In this document: piece by piece, positions 1 through 8,904 of the stretch
Layout: every line of letters begins with the position of its first letter
How positions within the stretch are numbered: the first letter of the stretch is position 1
Source: Variovorax sp. TBS-050B
Lineage (GTDB): Bacteria > Pseudomonadota > Gammaproteobacteria > Burkholderiales > Burkholderiaceae_C
Direction of reading: 5' to 3'
DNA length: 64,000 nucleotides
Assembly (NCBI RefSeq): GCF_029893635.1
Contig: NZ_JARXYR010000002.1
Location: 2,889,001-2,953,000 of the forward strand
Notes under the pieces: model-generated
The model's input: only the letters and a program-made list of their open reading frames with translations
Databases searched by the model: none
Told to the model about the DNA's origin: nothing
Translations under genes and position numbers: made by a program

Positions 1-701
1 AGCCGCTGGAATCGGGTTTCGACGTGAAGATCGTCGGCAGCTCGCACGGCGGCTGCGTGCGCCTCGTCGGCGCCAAGAGCGCCGGCGCCACGAGCCTCGC
101 GAGCCTCCGGGGCAAGATCATCGGCGTGTCGGACATCGCGAGCCCGGGCAAGAACTTCTTCTCGATCCTGCTCGCGAAGAACGGCATCGACGTCGAGCGC
201 GACGTGACCTGGCGCCAGTATCCGGCCGACCTGCTCGACATCGCGGTGCAGAAGGGCGAGATCCACGCCATCGCCGACGGCGACCCGAACGTCTACCTGA
301 TCGAGAAGCGCAACAAGGGCGCCTTCGTCGAGCTCGCGAGCAACTTGAGCGGTGAATACAAGGACAAGGTCTGCTGCATCGTGGGCGCGCGCGGCGAGCT
401 GGTGCGCAAGGACAAGCCCACCGTGGCCGCGCTCGTGCGCGCGATCGTGCAGGCTTCCGACTACGTGGCCGAGAACCCGAACGAATCGGCCAGGCTCTTC
501 GCGAAGTACTCGCCCAAGGTGCCGGTGGAAGACCTGCGGGCGCTGCTGGGCACGCTCACGCATGCGCACCATCCGCTCGGGCGCAAGCTGCGCGACGAGG
601 TCGAGTTCTATGCGCGCGATTTCCGCGGCGTCGGCGTGCTCAGGAAGACCACCGATCCGGTGCGCTTCGCCGACCACGTCTCGTTCGATCCGCTGGCCTG
701 A
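1..701 (+). CDS. ABC transporter substrate-binding protein (5' end outside window)
   Basis: The reading frame is open from the left edge (codons from base 3) to TGA at 699-701, so the N-terminus and signal peptide are missing. About 232 residues are visible. The segment around LASLRGKIIGVSDIASPG and the later YPADLLDIAVQKGEIHAIADGDPNVYL are typical of NMT1/SsuA-type periplasmic receptors for nitrate, sulfonate or taurine. A permease begins 2 bases after the stop, followed by an ATPase, so this is the receptor of that importer. The substrate cannot be read from sequence; a sulfonate is favoured by the second, SsuA-like receptor downstream and by the sulfonate genes elsewhere in the window. Confidence 0.85.
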   Translation, partial: PLESGFDVKIVGSSHGGCVRLVGAKSAGATSLASLRGKIIGVSDIASPGKNFFSILLAKNGIDVERDVTWRQYPADLLDIAVQKGEIHAIADGDPNVYLIEKRNKGAFVELASNLSGEYKDKVCCIVGARGELVRKDKPTVAALVRAIVQASDYVAENPNESARLFAKYSPKVPVEDLRALLGTLTHAHHPLGRKLRDEVEFYARDFRGVGVLRKTTDPVRFADHVSFDPLA

Positions 702-703
702 TC

Positions 704-1786
704 ATGAGTGCACCCGAACCCGCTTTCGGCCTCGGCACGCTCGCCTTCCGCGGCGGCGGTGCCGAGGGCGCATCCCTTCCCCTGCGCACGCCGCGCGTCG
801 AAGCGCCGGCGCCGCGCCGCGCCGCCTCGCCGGGCGCGTGGCGCAGCGGCTTCGCGGCCGCCGTCGCATGGTTCGCGCTCGGCGTGCTGACGCTGCAATG
901 GCCGAACAAGCCCGTGGGCTTCGGCGACTGGGCCTACACCGACGCGTTCGGCCTCGCCGCCGTCGCGGCCGGTGCGCTGCTGCTCGCGGTCGCGCTGCTC
1001 GGTGCGCGCGCGGGTCGGGTCGCGAGCACGCTGCGCCCGGCAGGGCCGTGGCTCGTGGCCCTGGCGCTGCTGCTCGCGGCCTGGGAGATCGCCACCGCCA
1101 AGCTCGCGCTGCTGCCCACGCCCTTCTTCGCGCCGCCGCAGAGCCTGGTCGAGACCTACGTCGACGACTGGCGCCGGCTCGGCGAGAGCCTCTGGCATTC
1201 GGCGCGGCTGCTGGCGCACGGCTTCGTGCTGGGCGCGCTCGCGGGCTTCCTCACCGGCGTGACCATCGGCTGGTCGCGCATCGCGGGCTACTGGGTGCAT
1301 CCGGTGCTGCGCTTCGTGGGCCCGGTGCCGGCTTCGGCGCTGCTGCCGCTGGCGTTCTTCTTCTTTCCATCGAGCTATGCGGCCGCGGTGTTCCTGATCG
1401 CGCTCGCCACGGGCTTCCCTGTGGCGGTGCTCACCTGGTCCGGCGTGGCCGGCGTCAACCGCAACTACTACGACGTGGCGCGCACCATGGGCGCGAGCGA
1501 GCGCTTCCTGGTGCTGCGGGTGGCCGTGCCCGCGGCGCTGCCGCAGGTCTTCGTGGGCCTCTTCATGGGGCTGGGCGCGGCATTCTCGGTGCTGGTCACG
1601 GCCGAGATGATGGGCGTGAAGGCCGGGCTCGGCTTCTATCTCTCGTGGGCGCAGGGCTGGGCCTCGTACTCGAACATGTACGCGGCGCTGATCGTGATGG
1701 CGGGACTGTGCTCGGGGCTCGTGACGCTGCTCTTCAAGGTGCGCGACCGCGTGCTCTCGTGGCAGAAGGGGACCGTGAAGTGGTAG
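704..1786 (+). CDS. ABC transporter permease, nitrate/sulfonate/taurine type
   Basis: Inner-membrane subunit of 360 residues. A family permease is usually about 260 residues; the extra length is an N-terminal extension with roughly three added hydrophobic segments (about residues 47-65, 82-102 and 112-130). The BPD_transp_1 core follows, with the EAA-type cytoplasmic loop (YDVARTMGASERFLVLRVAVP, near residues 254-275) that contacts the ATPase. ATG 704 lies 2 bases after the receptor stop. The 3' end overlaps the ATPase start by 7 bases, indicating translational coupling. The extension could be an independent membrane module fused to the permease; its role is unknown. Confidence 0.88.
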   Translation: MSAPEPAFGLGTLAFRGGGAEGASLPLRTPRVEAPAPRRAASPGAWRSGFAAAVAWFALGVLTLQWPNKPVGFGDWAYTDAFGLAAVAAGALLLAVALLGARAGRVASTLRPAGPWLVALALLLAAWEIATAKLALLPTPFFAPPQSLVETYVDDWRRLGESLWHSARLLAHGFVLGALAGFLTGVTIGWSRIAGYWVHPVLRFVGPVPASALLPLAFFFFPSSYAAAVFLIALATGFPVAVLTWSGVAGVNRNYYDVARTMGASERFLVLRVAVPAALPQVFVGLFMGLGAAFSVLVTAEMMGVKAGLGFYLSWAQGWASYSNMYAALIVMAGLCSGLVTLLFKVRDRVLSWQKGTVKW

Positions 1787-2562
1787 CCGCCGTCACCGCC
1801 GGGCGCGCCGGCGCGCGCATCGACATCCGCGGCGTGAGCCACTGGTTCGACGTGGCCGCGGGGCCGCTGCAGGTGCTCGACGACATCGATCTGAGCGTCG
1901 CGCCCGGCGAATTCGTCGCGCTGCTCGGGCCGAGCGGCTGCGGCAAGTCGACGCTGCTGCGGCTCGTGGCCGGGCTGGAGCCCGCGACCGCCGGACGCAT
2001 CGCGCAGGACGGCGCGCCGATCACCCGGCCCGATCCGTCGCGCATCGTGGTGTTCCAGGACCCGACCCTCTATCCCTGGCGCAGCGTGTGGGACAACGTG
2101 GCGCTCGGCCTGCAGGCGCGTGGCGTGCTCCGCGCGCAGCGCGCCCGCGTGGACGAGGCGCTGAAGCTCGTCGGCCTGGCCGATTTCGCCAGGGCCTTTC
2201 CGCACCAGCTCTCGGGCGGCATGGCGCAGCGCGTGGCGCTCGCGCGGGCGCTGGTCAACGACCCGCAGCTGCTGGTGCTCGACGAGCCGCTCGGCAAGCT
2301 CGATTCGCTCACCCGCATCGCGATGCAGAGCGAGCTCGTCAACCTGTGGCAGCGCGCCGGCTTCTCGGCGCTGCTGGTCACGCACGACGTGGAGGAGGCG
2401 CTGTTCCTGGCCAACCGCGTGATCGTGCTGAGCGACCGGCCCGCGCGCGTGGCGGCGGAGATCGTGGTGGACCTGCCGTATCCGCGCCACCGCGGCGACG
2501 CGCGGCTTGCCGCGCTGCGGCACGAGGCGCTGCGGCACCTGGGGCTCGATGCCACCTGGTGA
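1780..2562 (+). CDS. ABC transporter ATP-binding protein, nitrate/sulfonate type
   Basis: Cytoplasmic ATPase of 260 residues powering the adjacent permease. Walker A GPSGCGKST lies near residue 50, the Q-loop is in VVFQDPTLYPW, the signature is LSGGMAQRVALARAL near residue 145, and Walker B LLVLDEP is near residue 165, followed by the switch histidine in [17 protein letters not shown]. The family is SsuB/TauB/NrtD. I chose GTG 1780 because a GAAGGGG ribosome site sits about 8 bases upstream and the start falls inside the permease stop region; an ATG with comparable support is lacking. The last codons overlap the cytochrome gene that follows. Confidence 0.88.
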   Translation: MVAAVTAGRAGARIDIRGVSHWFDVAAGPLQVLDDIDLSVAPGEFVALLGPSGCGKSTLLRLVAGLEPATAGRIAQDGAPITRPDPSRIVVFQDPTLYPWRSVWDNVALGLQARGVLRAQRARVDEALKLVGLADFARAFPHQLSGGMAQRVALARALVNDPQLLVLDEPLGKLDSLTRIAMQSELVNLWQRAGFSALLVTHDVEEALFLANRVIVLSDRPARVAAEIVVDLPYPRHRGDARLAALRHEALRHLGLDATW

Positions 2563-3721
2563 GCTCAGCGCCGCGCCAGGTGCCGCCGGCATCGAGCGCC
2601 TGATCGGCCTGCTGCAGGCGGCGCAGCTGCAGCTGCTGCGCGTGCTCGATGCGCTCGGTCTCGTGCCGCAGGTGCACGGCCAGCCGGCCTGGCCCTGGGC
2701 CTGGCGGCTGTCGGGCGAGAACCTGCTGATCGATGCCGGCCAGGCGCGGAACCTCGCATGGACGCTCGCCTGCATCGGCGCCGCGCTGCTCGTGCTGGCC
2801 CTGGCGCTGCCGTGGCGGCGCGCGCGCTGGCATCTGCTCGCGCTGGTGCCGATGCTGCTGCTCGCCGCGCCCTGGCCGGCGCCGCGGGTGCTGGCGGTGC
2901 CGGCCACGCCTGCGAGCTTCCATGCCTCGCCGACCGGCTTCACCGCGGCGTCGATCGTGCGCGGCCGCGTGCTCTATGCGGCCCACTGCGCGGCCTGCCA
3001 CGGCGCCGACGGGCGCGGCGAGGGGCCGCTCGCGGCCGCGCTGCCGATGTGGCCGCCCGACCTCGGCGGGCCGCTGCTCTGGCGGCGCGCCGACGGCGAT
3101 CTGCTCTGGCGCATCCTGCACGGCATGCGCGACGCGGGGCCGGACGGCCGGCCCACGATGCCCGGCTTCGCCGCCACGCTCGATGCCGACGACGCCTGGG
3201 CGCTGATCGACTACATGAAGGCGCAGGGCGCGGGCCGCAGCCTGCGCACGCTCGGGCGCTGGACCCAGCCCGTGGGCCTGCCCGACATGGCCGTGCGCTG
3301 CGGCGCGCGGCCGGCGCGTGCGCTCGCGAGCTGGCGCGGCCAGCGCCTGCGCCTCGTGGCCGGCGATGCGGCCCCGGCCGAGGACCCGCGGCTCGTCACC
3401 GTGCAGCTGCTGCCGCCGCAGGGCGCGGGCACGCTGGCCGGCGCCGCCGACTGCGTCGCCGATTCGCCCGCCGCCTGGGAGGCGCTGGCGCTGATCGCCG
3501 CCACCGCGCGGCTCGCGGGCACGCAGTTCATCGCCGACCGCGACGGCTGGCTGCGCGCGCTCGGCGAGCCCGGCAAGGCGGGCTGGTCCGACGACGACCT
3601 GCTGTGCCGCAGCGACGGCGCGGCGCCGCCCCCGGCGCCGGCCGCCGACGGCCTCGGCGCACTGATCGCGCGCATGGACGCGCAGCCGGTGCGCCTGGTC
3701 AAGGGCGGCTTCATCCACTGA
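2549..3721 (+). CDS. Membrane-anchored c-type cytochrome in ABC transporter operon
   Basis: A 390-residue protein with hydrophobic segments near residues 70-85 and 92-108, then a periplasmic cytochrome c domain. The heme-binding motif is CAACH at residues 147-151, and PTMPGF near residue 203 supplies the expected methionine ligand. The C-terminal 150 residues resemble no domain I can name and contain two further cysteines (DCVAD, LLCRS). ATG 2549 overlaps the ATPase stop by 14 bases, so it is co-translated with the transporter. A heme protein is not part of any standard ABC importer. It suggests periplasmic oxidation coupled to uptake, but no partner dehydrogenase is adjacent. Confidence 0.8.
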   Translation: MPPGELSAAPGAAGIERLIGLLQAAQLQLLRVLDALGLVPQVHGQPAWPWAWRLSGENLLIDAGQARNLAWTLACIGAALLVLALALPWRRARWHLLALVPMLLLAAPWPAPRVLAVPATPASFHASPTGFTAASIVRGRVLYAAHCAACHGADGRGEGPLAAALPMWPPDLGGPLLWRRADGDLLWRILHGMRDAGPDGRPTMPGFAATLDADDAWALIDYMKAQGAGRSLRTLGRWTQPVGLPDMAVRCGARPARALASWRGQRLRLVAGDAAPAEDPRLVTVQLLPPQGAGTLAGAADCVADSPAAWEALALIAATARLAGTQFIADRDGWLRALGEPGKAGWSDDDLLCRSDGAAPPPAPAADGLGALIARMDAQPVRLVKGGFIH

Positions 3722-3747
3722 CTTCTTTTTCACCTTCGGAGAAAACC

Positions 3748-4719
3748 ATGAACCTCACGCCCGGGCCCTCGCGCCGGAAACTCCTCGTTCAAGGCGCCGC
3801 CATCGCGGCGGCCACCGCGCTGCCCGCGCTGCCGATGCGTGTGCACGCCCAGGGCCGGCCGCTGCTCAAGGCCGGCGACCAGAAGGGCGGCCTGCGCGCG
3901 CTGCTCGAAGCGGCGGGCGCGCTCGAAGGGCTGGACTACGACATCCAGTGGTCGGAATTCCCGGCCGCGGCGCCGCTGGCCGAGGCGCTCAATGCCGCGG
4001 CCGTCGATTCGGGGCCGATCGGCGATGCGCCGCTGATCTTCGCGCTCGCCGCGGGCACCCGGGTCAAGGCCATCGGCGCGAACCGCTCCGACGCCTACGG
4101 CACGGCGGTGCTCGTGCGGCCCGATTCGCCGCTGCGCGGCGCGGCCGATCTCAAGGGCCGCAGCATCGCGACCAATCGCGGCTCGATCGGCCACTACGTC
4201 ACGCTCAAGGCCGTGACCGCGGCGGGGCTCCGGCCGGAGGACGTGAACTTCCGCTTCCTCGCGCCGGCCGACGCCAAGCTCGCGCTCACGCAGGGCTCGG
4301 TCGATGCCTGGGCCACCTGGGAGCCGTACACCGCGCTCGCGGAAGTCAGTGGTCATGCGCGCGTGCTCGTCGGCGGACGCGGCCTGCTGCCGGGGCTCAG
4401 CTACCTCGCGGCGACGGATGCGGCCATTGCCGCCAAGCGCCCCGTGCTGCAGGACTTCCTGCAGCGCGTGGTGAAGGCGCAGCGCTGGTCCTACCGCAAC
4501 GTCGAGACCTACTCGGCCGCGCTCGCACGCATCATCGGCATTCCGCCCGAGGCCGCGAAGCTGCAGTTCGAGCGGCGGCAGCAGAAGTGGGTGCCCATCG
4601 ATGCGCAGGTGGTCGCCGACCAGCAGCGCACGGCGGATTTCTACCGGCAGGTGGGGCTCATCCGGCAGCCGCTCGACGTCAAGGCCACCTTCGACACGGG
4701 CTTCGGCGTCTCGGGCTGA
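3748..4719 (+). CDS. SsuA-like aliphatic sulfonate substrate-binding protein
   Basis: Periplasmic receptor of 323 residues. The N-terminus carries a twin-arginine-type signal (SRRKLLVQGAA) with cleavage likely after RVHAQ, near residue 35. The body follows SsuA closely: QWSEFPAAAPLAEALNAAAV, then IGDAPLIFALAAG, ATNRGSIGHY and DAWATWEPYTA. ATG 3748 is preceded by GGAG with 6-base spacing, 26 bases after the cytochrome gene, so it is probably the last gene of the same operon. This operon therefore encodes two receptors for one permease/ATPase pair. The ligand is likely an aliphatic sulfonate, by family. Confidence 0.85.
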   Translation: MNLTPGPSRRKLLVQGAAIAAATALPALPMRVHAQGRPLLKAGDQKGGLRALLEAAGALEGLDYDIQWSEFPAAAPLAEALNAAAVDSGPIGDAPLIFALAAGTRVKAIGANRSDAYGTAVLVRPDSPLRGAADLKGRSIATNRGSIGHYVTLKAVTAAGLRPEDVNFRFLAPADAKLALTQGSVDAWATWEPYTALAEVSGHARVLVGGRGLLPGLSYLAATDAAIAAKRPVLQDFLQRVVKAQRWSYRNVETYSAALARIIGIPPEAAKLQFERRQQKWVPIDAQVVADQQRTADFYRQVGLIRQPLDVKATFDTGFGVSG

Positions 4720-4734
4720 GCCGCGCCCGCGCGT

Positions 4735-5580
4735 TCACTGGCCGGGTTTCTGCGCCTGCGCGCACTTCACCTGCACCAGCTCGCGCTCGGCCAGCGTGGC
4801 GCCGATGCGCACCGCGCTGAGGCAGCCGCCCCAGACGCAGCCGGTGTCGGTGGAGAGCAGGTCGGGGCGCGACAGCCAGCCCAGCGTCGACCAGTGGCCG
4901 AAGGCGACGGTGGCGCCGGCGGTCTTGCGGCCCGGCACGTCGAACCAGGGCAGGAAGCCCTCGGGCGGCGAGTCCGCGCTGTCGCTGCTGCCGAAATCCA
5001 TGGCGCCCGCGGCCGTGCAGAAGCGCATGCGCGTGAGCGCGTTCACCACCACGCGCAGCCGCGCGCTGCCCGCGAGCAAATCGTTCCACTGCGCGGGCTC
5101 GTTGCCGTACATCTCGTGCAGGAACGCGCCCAGCGCCGGGCCGCGCAGCACCGATTCGAGCTCCGCCGCGAGCGCAAGCGTGTCGCCCACCGTCCACTGC
5201 GGCAGCACGCCCGCATGCACCATCAGCAGCTCGCCGTCGCCGATGCGCATGTGCAGCGCCATGTGCTGGCGGCGCAGCCAGTCGAGCATGGCCTCGCGGT
5301 CGGGCGCGGCCAGCAGGCCGGCCAGCGTGTCCTTGCGGCCCGGCTTGCGCGCGCCGTGCGCCACGCCGAGCAGGTGCAGGTCGTGGTTGCCGAGCAGGCT
5401 CAGCGCCGAGGCGCCGTAGCCCTGCACGCGCCGCAGCACGGCGGCCGAATCCGGCCCGCGGTTCACCAGGTCGCCGAGCAGCACCACGGTGTCGCGGCTC
5501 GGGGAAAAGCCGATCTCGTCGAGCAGCCGCTGGAGGGCGGCGTCGCAGCCCTGGATATCGCCGATCAAGTAAAGTGCCAT
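4735..5580 (-). CDS. apaH: Bis(5'-nucleosyl)-tetraphosphatase, symmetrical (ApaH)
   Basis: Hydrolyses diadenosine tetraphosphate (Ap4A) to two ADP in the cytoplasm. At 281 residues it matches the usual ApaH length of about 280. The metallophosphatase motifs are all present: GDIQGC near the N-terminus, LGDLVNRGPDS, and LGNHDLHLL; a later histidine-rich motif (VAFGHWSTLGW) completes the metal site. It is transcribed divergently from the CBS-domain membrane protein and converges with the upstream sulfonate operon (15-base gap). It is a housekeeping gene with no evident link to the neighbours. Confidence 0.96.
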   Translation of the reverse strand: MALYLIGDIQGCDAALQRLLDEIGFSPSRDTVVLLGDLVNRGPDSAAVLRRVQGYGASALSLLGNHDLHLLGVAHGARKPGRKDTLAGLLAAPDREAMLDWLRRQHMALHMRIGDGELLMVHAGVLPQWTVGDTLALAAELESVLRGPALGAFLHEMYGNEPAQWNDLLAGSARLRVVVNALTRMRFCTAAGAMDFGSSDSADSPPEGFLPWFDVPGRKTAGATVAFGHWSTLGWLSRPDLLSTDTGCVWGGCLSAVRIGATLAERELVQVKCAQAQKPGQ

Positions 5581-5603
5581 CTCCTCATTTTCACCCCCTG
5601 TAC

Positions 5604-6902
5604 ATGGATGTCTTCCTGCTGGCCTTGCTGACCACGCTCAACGCGCTGTTCGCAATGTCCGAAATGGCCCTTTCGACCAGCCGGCGCGCGCGCCTCGCGG
5701 CACTGGCGGAAACGGGAGACGCAGGCGCCGAGGCGGCGCTGCGGCTGATGGAGGAGCCCACGCACTTCCTTTCCACGGTGCAGATCGGCATCACCTCGAT
5801 CGGCATGCTCAGCGGCATCGTGGGCGAGGCCGCGTTCGCGGCGCCGCTCGCGGTGTGGATGGAGGGGCTCGGCCTCGGCGGCGGCACCGCGAGCGTGGCC
5901 TCCACCGCGCTGGTCGTGACCGGCATCACCTTCTTCACCATCATCTTCGGCGAACTGGTGCCCAAGCGCATCGGCCAGCTCTATCCCGAGCCCGTGGCGC
6001 GCTGGGTCTCGCGACCGATGCGCGGGCTCGCCAAGGGCGCCAAGCCCTTCGTCTGGCTGCTCGCGAGCGCGACCGCGGCGGTGCTGAAGCTGCTGCGCAT
6101 CGACGCCAACGCCGCGCGCTCCATGACCGAGGAAGAGATCTCGGCCAGCCTCGAGGAAGGCGTGGACGCGGGCGTGATCGAGCAGCACGAGCACCAGATG
6201 GTGCGCAACGTGTTCCACCTCGACGACCGCCGGCTGTCCTCGCTGATGATCCCGCGCGCCGACATCGAATGGCTCGACGCCGCCGACACCGTGGCCGAGG
6301 CGCTGCAGAAGGTGGCCGATGCGGGCGCGCTCAACCTCGTGCACTCCTGGTATCCGGTGTGCCGCAACTCGCTCGACGACGTGGTCGGCGTGATCAGCGT
6401 GGCGCACCTGCTGCGGCTCGGCGCCGGCCATGCGGGCGTGCTCGGCGAAGAGGCCGCGCCGGCCGTGTTCGTGCCCGAGACGCTCACCGGCATGGAGCTG
6501 CTCGAGCAGTTCCGCGAGCGCGGCGGGCGGCTGGTGTTCGTGGTCGACGAATACGGCGTGGTGCAGGGCCTGATGACGCCGCGCGACCTGCTCGAAGCCA
6601 TCACCGGCGAGCTGCAGCCCGGCACGCTGACCGAAGCCTGGGCGCGCCAGCGGCCCGACGGCGTGTGGGAGCTCGACGGCCTGATGCCGGTGTCGGAGCT
6701 GCGCGCGCGCCTCGGCATCCGCGAGCTGCCCGACGAGGAGCGCGGACGCTACAACACGGTGGCGGGGCTGCTGATGGCGGTCTCGGGCCACCTGCCCGAG
6801 TCGGGCGAGGTGATCGACTGCGCGGGCTGGCAGTTCGAGGTGGCCGCGCTCGACGGGCGCCGCATCGACCGCGTGCTGGCCTCGCCCGAGAAGCCGGCCT
6901 AG
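5604..6902 (+). CDS. CNNM/CorC-family membrane protein with CBS pair (HlyC/CorC, hemolysin-like)
   Basis: A 432-residue membrane protein. The N-terminal DUF21/CNNM transmembrane domain covers about residues 1-190, a tandem CBS pair follows (about 200-320), and a CorC_HlyC domain closes the C-terminus. Family members are implicated in magnesium or cobalt efflux and ion homeostasis, and CBS pairs bind adenosyl nucleotides. I prefer ATG 5604; an in-frame GTG at 5574 would overlap the divergent apaH start and adds ten unremarkable residues. The stop lies only 3 bases before the pseudokinase gene, so it heads that operon. Confidence 0.87.
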   Translation: MDVFLLALLTTLNALFAMSEMALSTSRRARLAALAETGDAGAEAALRLMEEPTHFLSTVQIGITSIGMLSGIVGEAAFAAPLAVWMEGLGLGGGTASVASTALVVTGITFFTIIFGELVPKRIGQLYPEPVARWVSRPMRGLAKGAKPFVWLLASATAAVLKLLRIDANAARSMTEEEISASLEEGVDAGVIEQHEHQMVRNVFHLDDRRLSSLMIPRADIEWLDAADTVAEALQKVADAGALNLVHSWYPVCRNSLDDVVGVISVAHLLRLGAGHAGVLGEEAAPAVFVPETLTGMELLEQFRERGGRLVFVVDEYGVVQGLMTPRDLLEAITGELQPGTLTEAWARQRPDGVWELDGLMPVSELRARLGIRELPDEERGRYNTVAGLLMAVSGHLPESGEVIDCAGWQFEVAALDGRRIDRVLASPEKPA

Positions 6903-6905
6903 CCG

Positions 6906-7883
6906 ATGCTGCCGCTGCTGGCTCTTGACTGCCCGCAGTGCGCCGCGCCGCTGCCGCGCGCGGCGCGCTGGCGCACCGTCAACTGCAGCTACTGCGGCGC
7001 CACCATCACGCGCGGCGAGGAGACGGTGGAACGCGAGAGCTTCCGCGCCGCGCTGCGCCGCGCCAACGCCCAGAACGGCGATGCGGCCCGCATGCTGCAC
7101 TGGCGCGGCGCGCGCTACCGGGTGCTCGCGCCGCTCGCCGCGGGCGAACACAGCGAGGTGCTGCTGGCCGAGCGGCTCGGGGCCTTGCCCGAGCGTGTGA
7201 CGATCAAGCTCGCGCGCGAAGCGGCCGACGATGCGGTGCTGCGGCGCGAAGCCGCGGTGCTCGACGCGCTGCAGGCGCTCTCGCTGCCGGGCAGCGCCTA
7301 CTTCACGCGCCGCCTGCCGCAGCCGGTGGGCGCCGGGCTCGCCGAAGGCCTGGCCGACGGTGCGCGCCAGGCGCTGGTGCTGCGCCATCCGCCGGGCTTC
7401 TGGGGCAGCCTGCACGACGTGCGGCAGGCCCATCCGCACGGCATCGATCCGCGCCATGCGGTGTGGCTCTGGCGCCGCATGCTCGAGGTGCTGGCTTTCG
7501 TGCACGACGCCGGCTGGAGCCATGGCGCGCTCGCGCCCCCGCATGCGCTGGTGCATCCGCGCGACCACGGCGTGCTGATCGTCGGCTGGTCGCGGGCGCG
7601 GCAGGCCGCGGGCGCGGCGCAGGCCGCCGCGGCGGCGCGCGACCTCGCCCAGAGCGCCTGGACGGTGCGCGCGGTGCTGCATGGCGGCGAGCCCGGCGAG
7701 CAGCCGGGCCTGGGCGCACACACGCCGGCGCCGCTGGCCGCGCTGCTGCGCCAGTGCAGCGAAGATGTGGCCGCCTGCGAACGCCTGGGCGCGCGCGGCA
7801 TCGAGCAGGCGCTCTCGGCGGCTTCGCGCGAAGCCTTCGGCGCGCCGCGCTTCGTGCCCTTCGACCCCGCGCCGCGGGCCTGA
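6906..7883 (+). CDS. Zinc-ribbon protein kinase-like protein, probable pseudokinase
   Basis: A 325-residue protein beginning with a zinc ribbon (Cys9, Cys12, Cys27, Cys30) followed by a Ser/Thr-kinase-like fold. N-lobe features survive: an AAGEHSEV loop, the ATP-anchoring lysine at residue 101 (VTIKLA) and a helix-C glutamate (LRREAAVL). In the catalytic loop the family HRDLKPxN has become HGALAPPH at residue 206, and DFG is replaced by VGWS, so the catalytic and magnesium aspartates are gone. It is therefore probably a binding or scaffold protein. It sits 3 bases after the CBS protein and 36 before a VWA gene, a pairing reminiscent of TerY-type kinase/VWA modules. Confidence 0.75.
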   Translation: MLPLLALDCPQCAAPLPRAARWRTVNCSYCGATITRGEETVERESFRAALRRANAQNGDAARMLHWRGARYRVLAPLAAGEHSEVLLAERLGALPERVTIKLAREAADDAVLRREAAVLDALQALSLPGSAYFTRRLPQPVGAGLAEGLADGARQALVLRHPPGFWGSLHDVRQAHPHGIDPRHAVWLWRRMLEVLAFVHDAGWSHGALAPPHALVHPRDHGVLIVGWSRARQAAGAAQAAAAARDLAQSAWTVRAVLHGGEPGEQPGLGAHTPAPLAALLRQCSEDVAACERLGARGIEQALSAASREAFGAPRFVPFDPAPRA

Positions 7884-7919
7884 GCCACGACAGACAAACA
7901 AACGACGAGGAGAGAATCC

Positions 7920-8897
7920 ATGGGCTACGGAAACTATTCGCACGCCGCGCACACGGCGCTCATCGCCGACCGCGCCGCCCGGCCCGGCGCCGAGGTGTTC
8001 ACGCAGACCTCCACGCATCCGCTGATGAACCCGCACGGGCTCAAGGTGCGCGAGTCGCGCGACAACGCCGACCATCCGAATTCGCTGGGCATCGCGTTCG
8101 CGCTCGACGTCACCGGGTCGATGGGCGACATCCCGCAGATCCTCGCGCGCCGCGAATTGCCGACGTTCATGAAGCTTTTGACCGACTGCGGCGTGGCCGA
8201 CCCGCAGCTCATGTTCATGGCGATCGGCGACGCCAATTCCGACCAGGCGCCGCTGCAGGTGGGCCAATTCGAATCCACCGCCGACCTGATGGACCAGTGG
8301 CTCACCTGGAGCTACCTCGAAGGCGGTGGCGGCGGCAGCGGCGAGGAGAGCTACGAGCTGGCCTTCTACGTCATGGCCCAGCACACCGACATGGACTGCT
8401 GGGTCAAGCGCCGCAAGCGCGGCTACCTCTTCGTCACCGGTGACGAGCTGCCGTATCCGGCCGTGTCGCGCCGGCAGGTCGAGGGCCTGATCGGCGAGAA
8501 GCTCGACGAGGACATTCCGATCGAGGAGGTCATCGCCGCCGCGGCCGAGACCTGCCACCTGTTCTTCCTGATCCCCGACGCGCAGCGCCGCCGCCGCTGC
8601 GAGGCGCGCTGGCGCGAGCTGCTGGGCGATCACGTGATCTGCATGGACTCGCCCGACGACGCCTGCGCCGTGGCCGCCGGCATCGTCGCGCTGACCGAGA
8701 AGGCCGTGCCCGGCCTCGATGCGCTCGCGGGCGTGATGGCCGCCACCGGCATGGAGCCGCAGCGCGTCAACGGCGTGCTGCATGCGCTCGACGGCTATGC
8801 CGCGCTGCTCGACCCGAACGCGCCGCGCCGCGCGCCGCCGGCCAACGTCGCCGATGCGGCGCCGCGCTCGTCGTGGTGGAAGCGGCTCTTCGGCTGA
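7920..8897 (+). CDS. VWA (von Willebrand factor A) domain protein
   Basis: A cytoplasmic protein of 325 residues with no signal peptide. A VWA fold starts with a MIDAS-type motif, DVTGSMGD, with its first aspartate at residue 63. A glycine-rich loop (EGGGGGSGEESYELAF) and GYLFVTGDELPY supply the rest of the likely metal site. VWA proteins generally mediate metal-dependent protein assembly. ATG 7920 follows a strong GAGGAGAG ribosome site. It lies between the pseudokinase and the PurA-like gene with short gaps, suggesting one functional unit. No PP2C phosphatase, the usual third member of TerY-type triads, is present. Confidence 0.85.
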   Translation: MGYGNYSHAAHTALIADRAARPGAEVFTQTSTHPLMNPHGLKVRESRDNADHPNSLGIAFALDVTGSMGDIPQILARRELPTFMKLLTDCGVADPQLMFMAIGDANSDQAPLQVGQFESTADLMDQWLTWSYLEGGGGGSGEESYELAFYVMAQHTDMDCWVKRRKRGYLFVTGDELPYPAVSRRQVEGLIGEKLDEDIPIEEVIAAAAETCHLFFLIPDAQRRRRCEARWRELLGDHVICMDSPDDACAVAAGIVALTEKAVPGLDALAGVMAATGMEPQRVNGVLHALDGYAALLDPNAPRRAPPANVADAAPRSSWWKRLFG

Positions 8898-8904
8898 GCG
8901 CCGG

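Noticed and set aside
352..1779. Upstream extension of the ATPase frame to 352
   Set aside because: The extension lies antiphase within the receptor and permease genes and is Arg/Ala-rich; the ATPase domain starts after 1780.
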